The notes under the pieces are model-generated. The model saw only the letters and a program-made list of their open reading frames with translations, ran no database searches and was not told the DNA's origin. Position numbers and translations under genes: made by a program. A stretch of 64,000 bases of DNA from Thalassoroseus pseudoceratinae (GTDB lineage Bacteria; Planctomycetota; Planctomycetia; Planctomycetales; Planctomycetaceae). Of the stretch, positions 18,148 through 26,732 are shown one piece after another; the first letter of the stretch is position 1; each line of letters opens with the position of its first letter. The stretch lies in the NCBI RefSeq assembly GCF_011634775.1, contig NZ_JAALXT010000005.1:1-64000 (forward strand). The letters run 5' to 3'.

Positions 18148-18729
18148 TCAGCCAGAGCGGTAGATATCGACGAGAAAGATCACCGCTTCGCTGCGGCCGG
18201 CGTTTTCGATGGCGTGCGGGACATCGGCTCGATAACTGGCCGAATCCCCCTTCGAAAGCTCGATCGTGTCACCCGCACTGATGACCCGCACCCGCCCCTT
18301 CTCGACGGTGAGAAACTCCCGCGTTCCCTCAAAATGAGCGGCACTCTTCAGCTCGCCGCCGCTTCGGAACGTGACCTGGTAGAACTCAACATCCTTCTCC
18401 AGGTGCAGCGGACTCAGTGTGCGGATCGTGCAGAATTCGTCCGACCGGTAGTGGTATTGCCGATCTTCCGCCCGAATGACGGAGATTTTTGAGGACGCTT
18501 CCGGCGTTTCGATCAGTTCACCGATCGACATTTCAAACGCGCGTGCGATGCGAGCGGTCACCGCGAGTGTGGGGTTTGCTTGGCCTCGCTCAATCTGACT
18601 GAGCATACTTCGCGAAACACCACACGCGGCTGAAAGCGCATCCAAACTCCACCCGCGATCCTTACGGAGTTCGCGAACTCGCTGGCACAGGTGGTTTTGG
18701 ATGTCGTCTGGCGGTACCGGCTCGGTCAT
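18148..18729 (-). CDS. XRE-family regulator with C-terminal cupin
   Basis: 193 residues. An N-terminal helix-turn-helix (about 12-68: WSLDALSAACGVSRSMLSQIERG) precedes a cupin_2 domain (about 110-185: GTREFLTVEKGRVRVISAGDTIELSKGDSASYRADVPHAIEN). Proteins of this build are DNA-binding regulators whose cupin senses a small ligand. It starts eight bases after the TlpA-like gene, so the two are probably co-transcribed. The ligand cannot be told from sequence. Confidence 0.88.
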   Translation of the reverse strand: MTEPVPPDDIQNHLCQRVRELRKDRGWSLDALSAACGVSRSMLSQIERGQANPTLAVTARIARAFEMSIGELIETPEASSKISVIRAEDRQYHYRSDEFCTIRTLSPLHLEKDVEFYQVTFRSGGELKSAAHFEGTREFLTVEKGRVRVISAGDTIELSKGDSASYRADVPHAIENAGRSEAVIFLVDIYRSG

Positions 18730-18737
18730 AGATTGCG

Positions 18738-19952
18738 TTATTCCGCCGCTTTGTCTTCGTCTTTTTCTTTAACTGGTGCCGGTTCCCCGAGCATTTCGCG
18801 GAGTTTCTCGCCGAGTTGCGGTCCTCGCAAGTTCAACGCCACCACTTTACCTTCCTTGTCAACCAAGATCATCTGCGGAATCGCATTGATGCCATAGAAT
18901 TCGGCATTCGGTTGGCCTTCCGCCCAGACGGTTGTCCAAGGCAACTCTTGTTCGGTGAGAAACTTTTGGACGGCGAGTTGGTTGTCGTCCTGATTGATGC
19001 CAACGATATCGAAACCCTTTTCATGATAGGCTTCGTAGTTTTTCATCATGTTAGGAATTTCCGCCAGACAGGGCCCGCACCAAGTGGCCCAGAAATCAAC
19101 GAGAACGACTTTCCCCCGATAGCTATCCCAGTCGAAGGGTTTGTCATCGACGGTTTTCCCGACGAGCTTCATGGTATCGCCCATCAAACCAAGACGACGA
19201 GCGGTGCCTTCCAAAGTCCCTGCGAAGCCAGCGATGTCTTCGTCATCACTGCTCTTGGCGATTTTCGCCAAGCGATTATACACGTCGATGGCAGCCTTCG
19301 TCGCGCCGCTTCGCTCCAACGTTTGAGCCAACGTGTAGGCAGGACGGAAGTTCTCCCGGGTGAGGCCGTCTTTCTCGGCGGATGCCAAAACGTCGTCGAT
19401 GAGTTCGTCGCGTTCTTTTTCCGAAAGTTCACCCACAGATTGAATCCGAATCTGCAACAGATAATTGTTGGCAAGTTGAGCGATCAGCGGACGTTTGTCG
19501 GTTTTGTATTTCTCAGCAAGAGCCTGACGAGCTCCGAGAGCTTCCTTATCACCGAATCGACCTTTCCAAGTCAGTGCTTGCATTCTGACTTCGAAAGCCG
19601 CCCCAGCTTCCGCCACGGGCAAGTCTTTCGCGTTCAGCAGTTTCGTGGCCGCTTCATCCAACGCCGATTGCATTTCCACGAGTTCTTCGACCGTCGTGGG
19701 ACGAGTTTGCTGAACCTCTTTGATGAACGCCTTCAGCTCTTCCAGATCGGAGCCATCCGGGACCACGAATTTCTTTTCGGACGATTCCGCCTTCTCTTCT
19801 TTGGCGGTGTCTTTCTTGGCAGTGTCCTTCTTGGCGGTGTCTTTGCTGTCCTGCTGAGCTTGACTGAGGGGCAGGGTCAACCAGAGGGCGAACGCAAATG
19901 CGATCGATGTGATGAGGGTGGGGCGAAGACGCATGAAAACTCCCAGGGTCAA
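18738..19952 (-). CDS. TlpA-like membrane/periplasmic thioredoxin
   Basis: 404 residues. The signal peptide is followed by a Lys/Asp/Thr/Ala repeat (three KDTAK units). A helical middle part spans about 60-255, and a TlpA/AhpC-TSA domain about 265-395 has WATWCGPC as the redox CXXC motif and the cis-Pro loop NAIPQMI. The family reduces disulfides of exported proteins, often for cytochrome c maturation. The long helical insertion before the thioredoxin fold is common in planctomycete versions. An acidic/basic tail ends the protein. Confidence 0.85.
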   Translation of the reverse strand: MTLGVFMRLRPTLITSIAFAFALWLTLPLSQAQQDSKDTAKKDTAKKDTAKEEKAESSEKKFVVPDGSDLEELKAFIKEVQQTRPTTVEELVEMQSALDEAATKLLNAKDLPVAEAGAAFEVRMQALTWKGRFGDKEALGARQALAEKYKTDKRPLIAQLANNYLLQIRIQSVGELSEKERDELIDDVLASAEKDGLTRENFRPAYTLAQTLERSGATKAAIDVYNRLAKIAKSSDDEDIAGFAGTLEGTARRLGLMGDTMKLVGKTVDDKPFDWDSYRGKVVLVDFWATWCGPCLAEIPNMMKNYEAYHEKGFDIVGINQDDNQLAVQKFLTEQELPWTTVWAEGQPNAEFYGINAIPQMILVDKEGKVVALNLRGPQLGEKLREMLGEPAPVKEKDEDKAAE

Positions 19953-20097
19953 AGTTCGAGGGATCCATCTGGGTACGAACCCAACAACGGATCAATGTCC
20001 GCCAATTTTAGGCAATCGACGTCACGGATGGAAGAAGGCGATTCAAAAGACCACGCCTCGTCGGTTCGCGAAAATTCCGTCGGACCAATGCTACGAA

Positions 20098-21144
20098 CTA
20101 CGGTTTCTTGTAGCGTTGGCTGGCTTCTTTGAGAATTTCCCGTTCGCGGTCGGTCAGGCTGGCTTCGCCTTCCCGGTGGATTTTGTCGAGAATCGCGTCG
20201 ACCGACTCATCCAACTTTGAATCACGCGGTCCGGGTTTCGGGGCTGGTTCATCAACTGGGTTGTACAGTTTGACGCCCTTCGGTTTGCGTTTGGGCAATC
20301 GCATGCCCCGCCAATTTTGTGTTAAACCGGAGAGCCGAATGTGGAACTTCCCGTACGCCAATCCAAAAACCAATCCGCCCAGGTGAGCAATGTGGGCGAT
20401 GTGATCGTTCGCCGGATTACCGCCGAGTTGTCGTAGCACCGGATACAGGTCGTAAATCACATAAATCACGACGAGAAAACGCGCTTGAACCGGGAAGAAC
20501 CAAATCAGAATCGTGTGCGTCGGGAAGTTGTACGCGAACAAAGCGAGGACTCCGACGACCGCACCGGAAGCACCAATCGCCGGGGAAAGATCCCTCATGA
20601 ACAACCCGAAGCACGCAAACGCGATCCCCGAGACGATGGCGGCCGTTGTGTAAAAGAATCCGAACTCGCGTGAGCCGAGCATCCGTTCCAATGTCGGTCC
20701 GAAGAAAAACAGCCCCATCATATTGAACACCAGGTGCCAAATATCGTGGGAGCTATGAAGGAACGCATAGGTCAGGAAACGCCAGACTTGAAGTCCTTCC
20801 GTGGCTTTGTCCGGCGCGAGTTCAAACCAGTTCTGGATCACCGAGACTTTGGTTTGCCCAGCACGGCGAGCGCGCTCCAGCTGTTGGAGTTCTCGCTCGA
20901 CACGAATATCACCGGGGTTACGTTGAATCTCGCGTTGTAATTCTTGGACAACCTCTTCGACAATTGCTGGCTCTGCTCGCCAAAAGACCTGAAGTGCGAA
21001 CACGATCACATTCGCGATGATGATCCATTTGACCACTGGCGGAAAACCGCTGCCGGAATAGCCACCGTATCCACCGCCGGAATTCAGCGAACCCGTGTAG
21101 GATTGCCGTCCTCCGCGAACGTAATCGCGATCTTCAAAACCCAT
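20098..21144 (-). CDS. Rhomboid-family intramembrane serine protease
   Basis: 348 residues with a Gly/Tyr-rich N-terminus and about six TMs between residues 35 and 250. The family motif GASGAVVG carries the catalytic Ser, and the partner His lies in HIAHLGG. HSSHDIWHLVFNMMGLFFFG is the typical TM2 motif (HLxxNM). It cleaves membrane proteins within the bilayer; the substrate is unknown. The cytoplasmic tail (about 270-348) ends in the segment EASLTDREREILKEASQRYKK. That segment recurs in many planctomycete rhomboids. Confidence 0.9.
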   Translation of the reverse strand: MGFEDRDYVRGGRQSYTGSLNSGGGYGGYSGSGFPPVVKWIIIANVIVFALQVFWRAEPAIVEEVVQELQREIQRNPGDIRVERELQQLERARRAGQTKVSVIQNWFELAPDKATEGLQVWRFLTYAFLHSSHDIWHLVFNMMGLFFFGPTLERMLGSREFGFFYTTAAIVSGIAFACFGLFMRDLSPAIGASGAVVGVLALFAYNFPTHTILIWFFPVQARFLVVIYVIYDLYPVLRQLGGNPANDHIAHIAHLGGLVFGLAYGKFHIRLSGLTQNWRGMRLPKRKPKGVKLYNPVDEPAPKPGPRDSKLDESVDAILDKIHREGEASLTDREREILKEASQRYKKP

Positions 21145-21240
21145 CGGGGCCTCGTTTACAGAACACCTGGAAGTCAGTCAGTTATGTTACGAGATTTCGT
21201 TCGGTCACTGCTAGAGGTTTCAACTCTTTGACTACGGAAG

Positions 21241-22164
21241 TCACTTCGACTTCTTCAGCAGTCCACGAATTCGCATCCAATCTTCACATCGTCCCGGCCA
21301 TGAGGAAACAGGGTTATCGGTCGTTCGGAGACCAAAACCGTGTCCGCCGCTGTTGTAGATGTGCAATTCCGCAGGCACACCGGCTTCCTTCAATGCGATG
21401 AACAACCGAGCGGTGTCCGCAGGCGTGATCCGGTCGTCATACGCATGAGCCATGAAGATCGGTGGTGTGTCCTTCGTCACTCGGATCTCTTCGGAAAGTT
21501 CTTTGCCGTACGTTTTTGCGTTCCGTTCCCCGGTGAGATATGCCGGGTAAATCAGCACGCCGAAGTCTGGTTTCGAGCTTTGCTCGTCGATTTCATCAAT
21601 GCTTTTGTACGAGGACCGATCGCTGTTGGTGAGCGTGGTGGTCGAAAGATGCCCGCCAGCGGAGAACCCGAGAATGCCGATGCGGTCGGGGTTGATGCCC
21701 CATTCCTTCGCATGTGCCCGTGTGAAACGAACCGCTCGCTGGGCGTCTTGCAAGGGGGCTTCATGTTTGAGCCGGTCTTTCCGACGTGGCACGCGGTACT
21801 TCAGAACCACCCCGGTGACGCCAATAGAGTTCAGCCACTCGGCCACTTCGACACCTTCCAAGTCCCAGGCGAGAATGTTGTATCCGCCGCCGGGGCAGAT
21901 CACCACAGACGTGCCGGTGTCTTTGTCCTTTGGTGCTTTGTAAACCGTCAGGGTCGGATTGGTGACGTTGTGAATTCGTGTCACGGGGCGTTTGGAATCG
22001 GCTGGCGGTTCGACGGCTTTCTCGGCAGGGATGTCGCCGGTTTCCCCCGGAGCACCGTCCGGCCAAATCTCGTAAACCGGATGATCGTCCGCCGCACTTA
22101 CGGTTGCCGAACCAACCCCGATCAAACCAATCACTGCTACTACAACCGCACTCAAACGCACCAT
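21241..22164 (-). CDS. Secreted alpha/beta-hydrolase (BD-FAE/esterase type)
   Basis: The ATG at 22164 begins MVRLSAVVVAVIG, a signal peptide, with GAGAGAAAG upstream; an in-frame TTG at 22182 is less likely. About 307 residues. The oxyanion motif is CPGGGYN, the nucleophile elbow GFSAGGH, and the acid and His are in YDDRITP and SGGHGFG. The family removes acyl groups from sugars or similar esters outside the cytoplasm. DNA around the stop leaves about 100 bases to the rhomboid gene. Confidence 0.85.
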   Translation of the reverse strand: MVRLSAVVVAVIGLIGVGSATVSAADDHPVYEIWPDGAPGETGDIPAEKAVEPPADSKRPVTRIHNVTNPTLTVYKAPKDKDTGTSVVICPGGGYNILAWDLEGVEVAEWLNSIGVTGVVLKYRVPRRKDRLKHEAPLQDAQRAVRFTRAHAKEWGINPDRIGILGFSAGGHLSTTTLTNSDRSSYKSIDEIDEQSSKPDFGVLIYPAYLTGERNAKTYGKELSEEIRVTKDTPPIFMAHAYDDRITPADTARLFIALKEAGVPAELHIYNSGGHGFGLRTTDNPVSSWPGRCEDWMRIRGLLKKSK

Positions 22165-22284
22165 GGATTGTCTTTCTCTCAATATCTGTTCTGAGTTTTT
22201 CGTCGACTGGGACTCGTCCCAGAAATTTCGGTAATGTGGCGAAGTTGCCGAACCGGCGATGGGTCATGCCCATCCCACAATCCG

Positions 22285-24063
22285 CTACACGTCGCTGCTA
22301 GCGTTGGGTGAATCGGCTTCGGCGTCGGGGTCGGAATTTTCGCGGCTGCGGTCGTCCATGACGCGTTGGAAACTTTCCTTCATTTCCGGCAAGTTCGACA
22401 CCAACGCTCGGAAATCGCCTTGGCGGAGGGCAAGCAAACTGAGCGGTTTGTGACACCGTACCGTCGCACTCCGCGTGCGATTGTTGAGCAGGGCCATCTC
22501 GCCAAAGTACTCGCCCGGCGTGAGTTTCGCGACGACCTCTTGCGTGGGCTCTCCGTTCGTACCGGGTTTCTCGACGAGAACTTCGGCTTCACCTTCTAGA
22601 ATGATGTACAGCGAATCGCCCAAATCCCCCTGTCGAAATACGGTTTCCCCAGGTTCGAAGTGAACTTTCGAAATCGCGTTGCCACTTTCGAGTCGCAACT
22701 GCACCGTTTCGGGTTTGATGATCAAATCGAGGAACCAAGCGGCTCCGACTTTCAGTTTCCGTGTGAAGCCAGGAAGTTTCATCCAGTAGACGGTTCGCCA
22801 CATCATCCATGCCAGCAAACCGGTGCCACGTCCGCCGAGGGGAATGCGATTGAGCAGCAACGCCACCGCTCGGTGATACCCCAGTGACCCCATCGTGCCA
22901 AGCCCCTTGAACGTGTAGCGTTTCTTTTCGCCACCGAACATCTGGGCCTTGATGTTGTGAGCCAAAACCTTCGCTTGACGTGTCGCGTGTTGGGCGGTTG
23001 GTGGGCAGAAACCCTCACCGGTCGGACTGGGCATCGCCATGCAATCGCCGATGGCCGACACGTCCGGGAACCCTTCGATTTGGAACATCTGATCAATCGC
23101 AATCTTGCCCCGTTCTTTGGGCAAATCGAGCGAATCAATGATCGGGTTCGGCATTGATGGAACGGTCGAGATCAGAGTTTTCGTCGGCACACGAGTTTCC
23201 TCGCCGCTCTCTTTATTCTTAATGATCGCCGCATCGGGCGTCGCGGTGCGGAGTCGGCTGCCGAGCACGAGTTCCATCCCGCGATCTTTCATCACGTTTT
23301 GAGCGTAGCTTCCCAATCGTTCGGGGATTTCGCGTTCCAGAATCCGCTTCCCAGAGTGAACGAGAATCACACGGATGTCTTCTGGTTCGACACCTTGGTA
23401 TTCCTTCGCAATCGCCCGAAGGAAATCGTTGAGTTCGGCCGCCACTTCCACACCCGAATAACCACCCCCCGCGATTACGAACGTCAAGAGTTCCCGCCGG
23501 TGTTGGGGATCGGTCTCGACGACGGCTTCTTCGAGCACACGAATCACGTGATTCCGCAAGCTGACCGCGTCGGCCAAATTCTTGAACGGCAATGCATGTT
23601 CATAGATGCCGGGAATGCCTCGGAAGTCGGTCACGGTCCCCAACGCGAGCACGAGATGATCGTACTCCAATTGCAGCGGTCTCGGCCAAAAACCGGGGCT
23701 CAGTGTCACCGTGCGATTGGCCAAGTCAATCGATTCCACTTCGCGAATGTAGAGTTTTGTTTTCGGCAACAGGCGATGGATCGGGCTGACCGTATCCGTG
23801 ATTCCAATACTCCCGGAAACAACTTCCGCGAGCATCGGTTGGAAGACGAAATAATTTTCCTTGTTGACGAGCGAAATCTCGACATCGTCTCGCCCACGGA
23901 ACTGGCGTTCGAGTTCCATCGCGGTATACACACCGCCGAATCCGCCACCAAGGATGACGATTCGTTTTCGCCCCGAGTTGGGAACCGTTTCGGGCACGTC
24001 TCCGTTTGGTTTCGGTGTCACGGGAGTGTTTGGAGAAGAGGGCGTCGAATCCGACATGTCCAT
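22285..24063 (-). CDS. Type II NADH dehydrogenase-like flavoprotein fused to a cyclic-nucleotide-binding domain
   Basis: 592 residues. Residues about 30-430 are an NDH-2 type FAD/NAD oxidoreductase: GGGFGGVYTAMELE binds FAD, VIAGGGYSGVEVAAELN binds NAD, and AIGDCM is the second FAD motif. A hydrophobic amphipathic region (about 410-455, including GLLAWMMWRTVYWM) fits membrane attachment. Residues about 470-570 form a CAP_ED domain (FRQGDLGDSLYIILEGEAEVL and PGEYFGEMALLNNRTRSATV). The reaction is probably NADH to quinone. Ligand control through the C-terminal domain is inference. Confidence 0.88.
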   Translation of the reverse strand: MDMSDSTPSSPNTPVTPKPNGDVPETVPNSGRKRIVILGGGFGGVYTAMELERQFRGRDDVEISLVNKENYFVFQPMLAEVVSGSIGITDTVSPIHRLLPKTKLYIREVESIDLANRTVTLSPGFWPRPLQLEYDHLVLALGTVTDFRGIPGIYEHALPFKNLADAVSLRNHVIRVLEEAVVETDPQHRRELLTFVIAGGGYSGVEVAAELNDFLRAIAKEYQGVEPEDIRVILVHSGKRILEREIPERLGSYAQNVMKDRGMELVLGSRLRTATPDAAIIKNKESGEETRVPTKTLISTVPSMPNPIIDSLDLPKERGKIAIDQMFQIEGFPDVSAIGDCMAMPSPTGEGFCPPTAQHATRQAKVLAHNIKAQMFGGEKKRYTFKGLGTMGSLGYHRAVALLLNRIPLGGRGTGLLAWMMWRTVYWMKLPGFTRKLKVGAAWFLDLIIKPETVQLRLESGNAISKVHFEPGETVFRQGDLGDSLYIILEGEAEVLVEKPGTNGEPTQEVVAKLTPGEYFGEMALLNNRTRSATVRCHKPLSLLALRQGDFRALVSNLPEMKESFQRVMDDRSRENSDPDAEADSPNASSDV

Positions 24064-24174
24064 CGTCCTGAAGGGGCTGGGAAAGAATCATTCACTCACT
24101 GCGAATGGCATCCGACCGCAGGCAGAGAATAACCCACAACCCCTGTTCAGGGAAAGCGTAAGCCGATCAAGACT

Positions 24175-24918
24175 TTAGCGTGTGGCCGGTCGTCGCAAAC
24201 GCGTGGAGCGTTCAAACAGCGAATCGCCGTCGAGATCTTCCCGTAAGGTGGCTCCGCGCCGGTCCCGATCAATTTTCAACTCCCGCACCCGACGACCAAA
24301 TTCATCTTGCTGAATCCAAATCTCACCGGGTGGCAACGAAAGACGCTCCCACAAGGTTTCATCCAAGATGTTGCCACGCGGATTCGCCGCCGGGACTTTC
24401 TGCGGCTCTTGGAGTTTCTTCCATCCCCAAAACACCAACGATCCCGCAGCCAATGTCAATACGATCGGCAACCAATTCACCCCCGGTTCGCGATCCTCCA
24501 ACCAAAATTCCGCTCCTTCGGTGTCTGGCTTGGCAAACCGAACCGGCCGACTCGACAGCGAAATCGGTTGATCCGCAGGGATGTTCCGAACGGGCGGCGT
24601 TCGCAAGGATGTTGGTTCGTCATCGGCAGACTGCTCGATGAGTTTCTGCAACGTTCGCGAAAGCTGACTGGCTTCCTTCGCCGGTCCGCACAGCAAAAAG
24701 CGAATCGACCAGTGACCGGAAACGGCGTCGTAGTCGTCTTCACAACGCACGTCGATTGGCACGTTGGTCGTGAGACTCAACTCGTGGGCGAAGAAACCGG
24801 CATCGGCGGCATTCGTAAAGCGGGCAATCGCCCGTTGATCCTCGCCAATCGGCTGATCCTTGGAAGATTCCGGCGGCTGGAAACCGCTCGGTTGCTGGCT
24901 GTCCTCGGGTCGTAACAT
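24175..24918 (-). CDS. Hypothetical one-TM protein
   Basis: 247 residues from the ATG at 24918 (MLRPEDSQQ); the open frame upstream is not leader-like. The N-terminal half (about 35-110) looks like a small alpha/beta domain. It is followed by a Pro-rich linker, one TM (WLPIVLTLAAGSLVFWGW) and a C-terminal segment rich in Asp and Arg that includes QQDEFGRRVRELKIDRDRRG. That segment resembles repeats in which residues alternate as in calcium-binding loops, but the match is weak. No family recognised. It lies 111 bases upstream of the NDH-2-like gene. Confidence 0.6.
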   Translation of the reverse strand: MLRPEDSQQPSGFQPPESSKDQPIGEDQRAIARFTNAADAGFFAHELSLTTNVPIDVRCEDDYDAVSGHWSIRFLLCGPAKEASQLSRTLQKLIEQSADDEPTSLRTPPVRNIPADQPISLSSRPVRFAKPDTEGAEFWLEDREPGVNWLPIVLTLAAGSLVFWGWKKLQEPQKVPAANPRGNILDETLWERLSLPPGEIWIQQDEFGRRVRELKIDRDRRGATLREDLDGDSLFERSTRLRRPATR

Positions 24919-25225
24919 CGGATCGCCTTGCTGAAAGCCACAAGAATGCCGAACCCCTCCATGCCTTGCCAAACACGCGAGGCTGGCACGGTTCACCCAA
25001 TTTTATGCCTCAACCCACCCAAGAACCAGCCCATTCAGTTTTGAACCGACGAGTATGCAACCGCCAACCGAGCGAATTTGCCTTTTGGATTGTGATATCC
25101 GTGGCCGATATGGTACGCTGTCGAACTCTTTGATGCACTTCCATTCATTCGATCTCTCCGAAGATTCTTTTCGGGAGTACTTTGCGGAAGTCGGTTTCAT
25201 CCTTTCCTATTTGGAGGTCTAGTCC
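24919..25225. other. Divergent intergenic region before the pseudopilin gene
   Basis: These 307 bases hold no convincing gene. The sequence TTTGGAGGTC just before 25226 gives the pseudopilin gene a strong ribosome binding site. Promoter motifs here are too weak to call. Confidence 0.55.
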
Positions 25226-26251
25226 ATGACGCAAAATCGTTTACCATGCGCGCAGGTATCAAGCGGGAAACGCCGGGGTTTCACGTTGATCGAACTCTTG
25301 GTGGTGATCGCCATCATTGCCATTCTGATTGCGCTGTTGTTGCCCGCGGTGCAGCAAGCCCGGGAAGCGGCCCGGCGAACCGAGTGCAAAAACAACTTGA
25401 AACAAATTGCATTGGCCGCCCAGAACTTCCACGACACCTACAACAAATTCCCCGCTGGCCTGTACAACGACAGCGGAACCAATCCCGCCAATAACCAAGT
25501 TGAGCACATGGGCCCGAACTGGGTCATCATGATCCTGCCGTACACGGAACAATCCAATCTCTACGAATTGTTCAATGTGAACACTGAAAACGGCACGACG
25601 GCCACGATGTGGAACCGAGATGCAACGGTTCCCGGCGGCGGATTGGCTCGTTCGCAAGACCTCGGGTTCATGCTTTGCCCATCTGGTCAAGGCAACGGTG
25701 AATTGTACAACAGCTCGATTCTGGGAAATGACTGGGGACGTGGAAACTACGCTGGCAACGGCGGTCCGGCGACTTGGACCAACGGCAACCGGTCAGATGG
25801 TGGAAACGGTTGGGGTAGCACGTTGGCCCACGCCTTGTTCCGCATCAACAAAGAGTACCGAATGTCCGATGTCACCGATGGCACCTCGAACTCCATGTTG
25901 GTCGGTGAAATTCGCATCGGCGAAACGAACGCTGATCAACGCGGTGTATGGGCATTGGGTGTTCCCGGATCGAGCATTCTCAGCCGCTATGCCGCTGGCG
26001 ACTGTCACGGTCCAAACGACAGAAATGCAAACTCGGACGATGTCTTCGACTGCGCGGACATGGCCGACGGAAAAGGCGGTTGCTGGGAAAATTGTGGCAA
26101 CACTCAGGCGACATCTCGGTCTCGCCACCCTGGTATCGTTCAAGTGGCCTTGATCGATGGAAGCGTACGAGCCGTGAGTGACAACGTCACCCAGCCAGCA
26201 TGGGCCTACCTCGGTGCCATCTCGGACGGGCAAACCTTCTCACTCGACTAA
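25226..26251 (+). CDS. DUF1559 pseudopilin-type protein
   Basis: 341 residues. The type IV prepilin-like start has GFTLIELLVVIAIIAILIALLLPAVQQAREAARRTECKN-type sequence (residues about 17-55), with cleavage expected before Phe of the GFTLIE motif. The C-terminal H-X9-DG motif (SRHPGIVQVALIDG) defines the DUF1559 family. These proteins are very numerous in planctomycetes and are thought to form envelope fibres or pseudopili; their function is not settled. A terminator-like hairpin follows before the lipoprotein gene. Confidence 0.92.
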   Translation: MTQNRLPCAQVSSGKRRGFTLIELLVVIAIIAILIALLLPAVQQAREAARRTECKNNLKQIALAAQNFHDTYNKFPAGLYNDSGTNPANNQVEHMGPNWVIMILPYTEQSNLYELFNVNTENGTTATMWNRDATVPGGGLARSQDLGFMLCPSGQGNGELYNSSILGNDWGRGNYAGNGGPATWTNGNRSDGGNGWGSTLAHALFRINKEYRMSDVTDGTSNSMLVGEIRIGETNADQRGVWALGVPGSSILSRYAAGDCHGPNDRNANSDDVFDCADMADGKGGCWENCGNTQATSRSRHPGIVQVALIDGSVRAVSDNVTQPAWAYLGAISDGQTFSLD

Positions 26252-26264
26252 CATGCCATCTTCC

Positions 26265-26301
26265 AAGCCGATAAGATCACGTTCTTATCGGCTTCCTTTA
26301 T
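26265..26301 (+). terminator. Terminator or attenuator after the pseudopilin
   Basis: A perfect 12-bp stem (26265-26276 with 26283-26294) encloses a 6-base loop and is followed by cctttatt. It is 13 bases after the pseudopilin stop and would lower expression of the lipoprotein and HzsA-like genes. Confidence 0.65.
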
Positions 26302-26333
26302 TGATTTAGCACTCATCCAAAAGGACAACCAAC

Positions 26334-26732
26334 GTGACTACGCAACGTGGCCTGCTCCGTGTGTTCCTGCCACTTCTTCCCCTATTTCTCATCGGTTGTG
26401 GTGGTTCGGGAGAAGTTGAAGTCCAGGGAAAACTGACATCAAACGGTGAACCGCTTCAAGTGAGTGAAAACGGTGACGTTCAAGTCACCTTTGTTCAAGT
26501 CGAAGGCGGTTCGCAGACCGGTCATCAATTTTTGGCCAGCCCCGATGATTCGGGCCAATACAGCGTCACGCTTCCAACAGGTGAGTACAAAGTCGCCGTG
26601 GTTCAGTTGGATCCGTATCCAGACACCGACAAACTCGAAGGTCAATTCAGTCAAGACACAACACCCATCGAAAAGACCATTGATGGCAGTGAAACTTGGG
26701 ACATCGAACTGAACGAGTATGCCGGGAACTAA
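26334..26732 (+). CDS. Small lipoprotein with transthyretin-like domain
   Basis: 132 residues from GTG at 26334 with AAGGA upstream. The signal peptide ends LFLIGCGG, a clear lipobox. The mature part (VQGKLTSNGEPL to SVTLPTGEYKVAVVQ) matches the carboxypeptidase-regulatory or transthyretin-like beta-sandwich seen in planctomycete lipoproteins next to DUF1559 genes. Its end overlaps the start of the next gene by 14 bases, indicating translational coupling. Confidence 0.8.
   Translation: MTTQRGLLRVFLPLLPLFLIGCGGSGEVEVQGKLTSNGEPLQVSENGDVQVTFVQVEGGSQTGHQFLASPDDSGQYSVTLPTGEYKVAVVQLDPYPDTDKLEGQFSQDTTPIEKTIDGSETWDIELNEYAGN

Noticed and set aside
18816-20132. Open frame of 438 codons on the plus strand
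   Set aside because: It is antisense to the TlpA-like gene, which has signal peptide, CXXC and cis-Pro motifs; the plus frame has none.
25085-25114. Possible sigma-70 promoter before the pseudopilin gene (TTGGAT-18-TATGGT)
   Set aside because: Only seven of twelve positions match consensus, no better than expected by chance in a region of this size.
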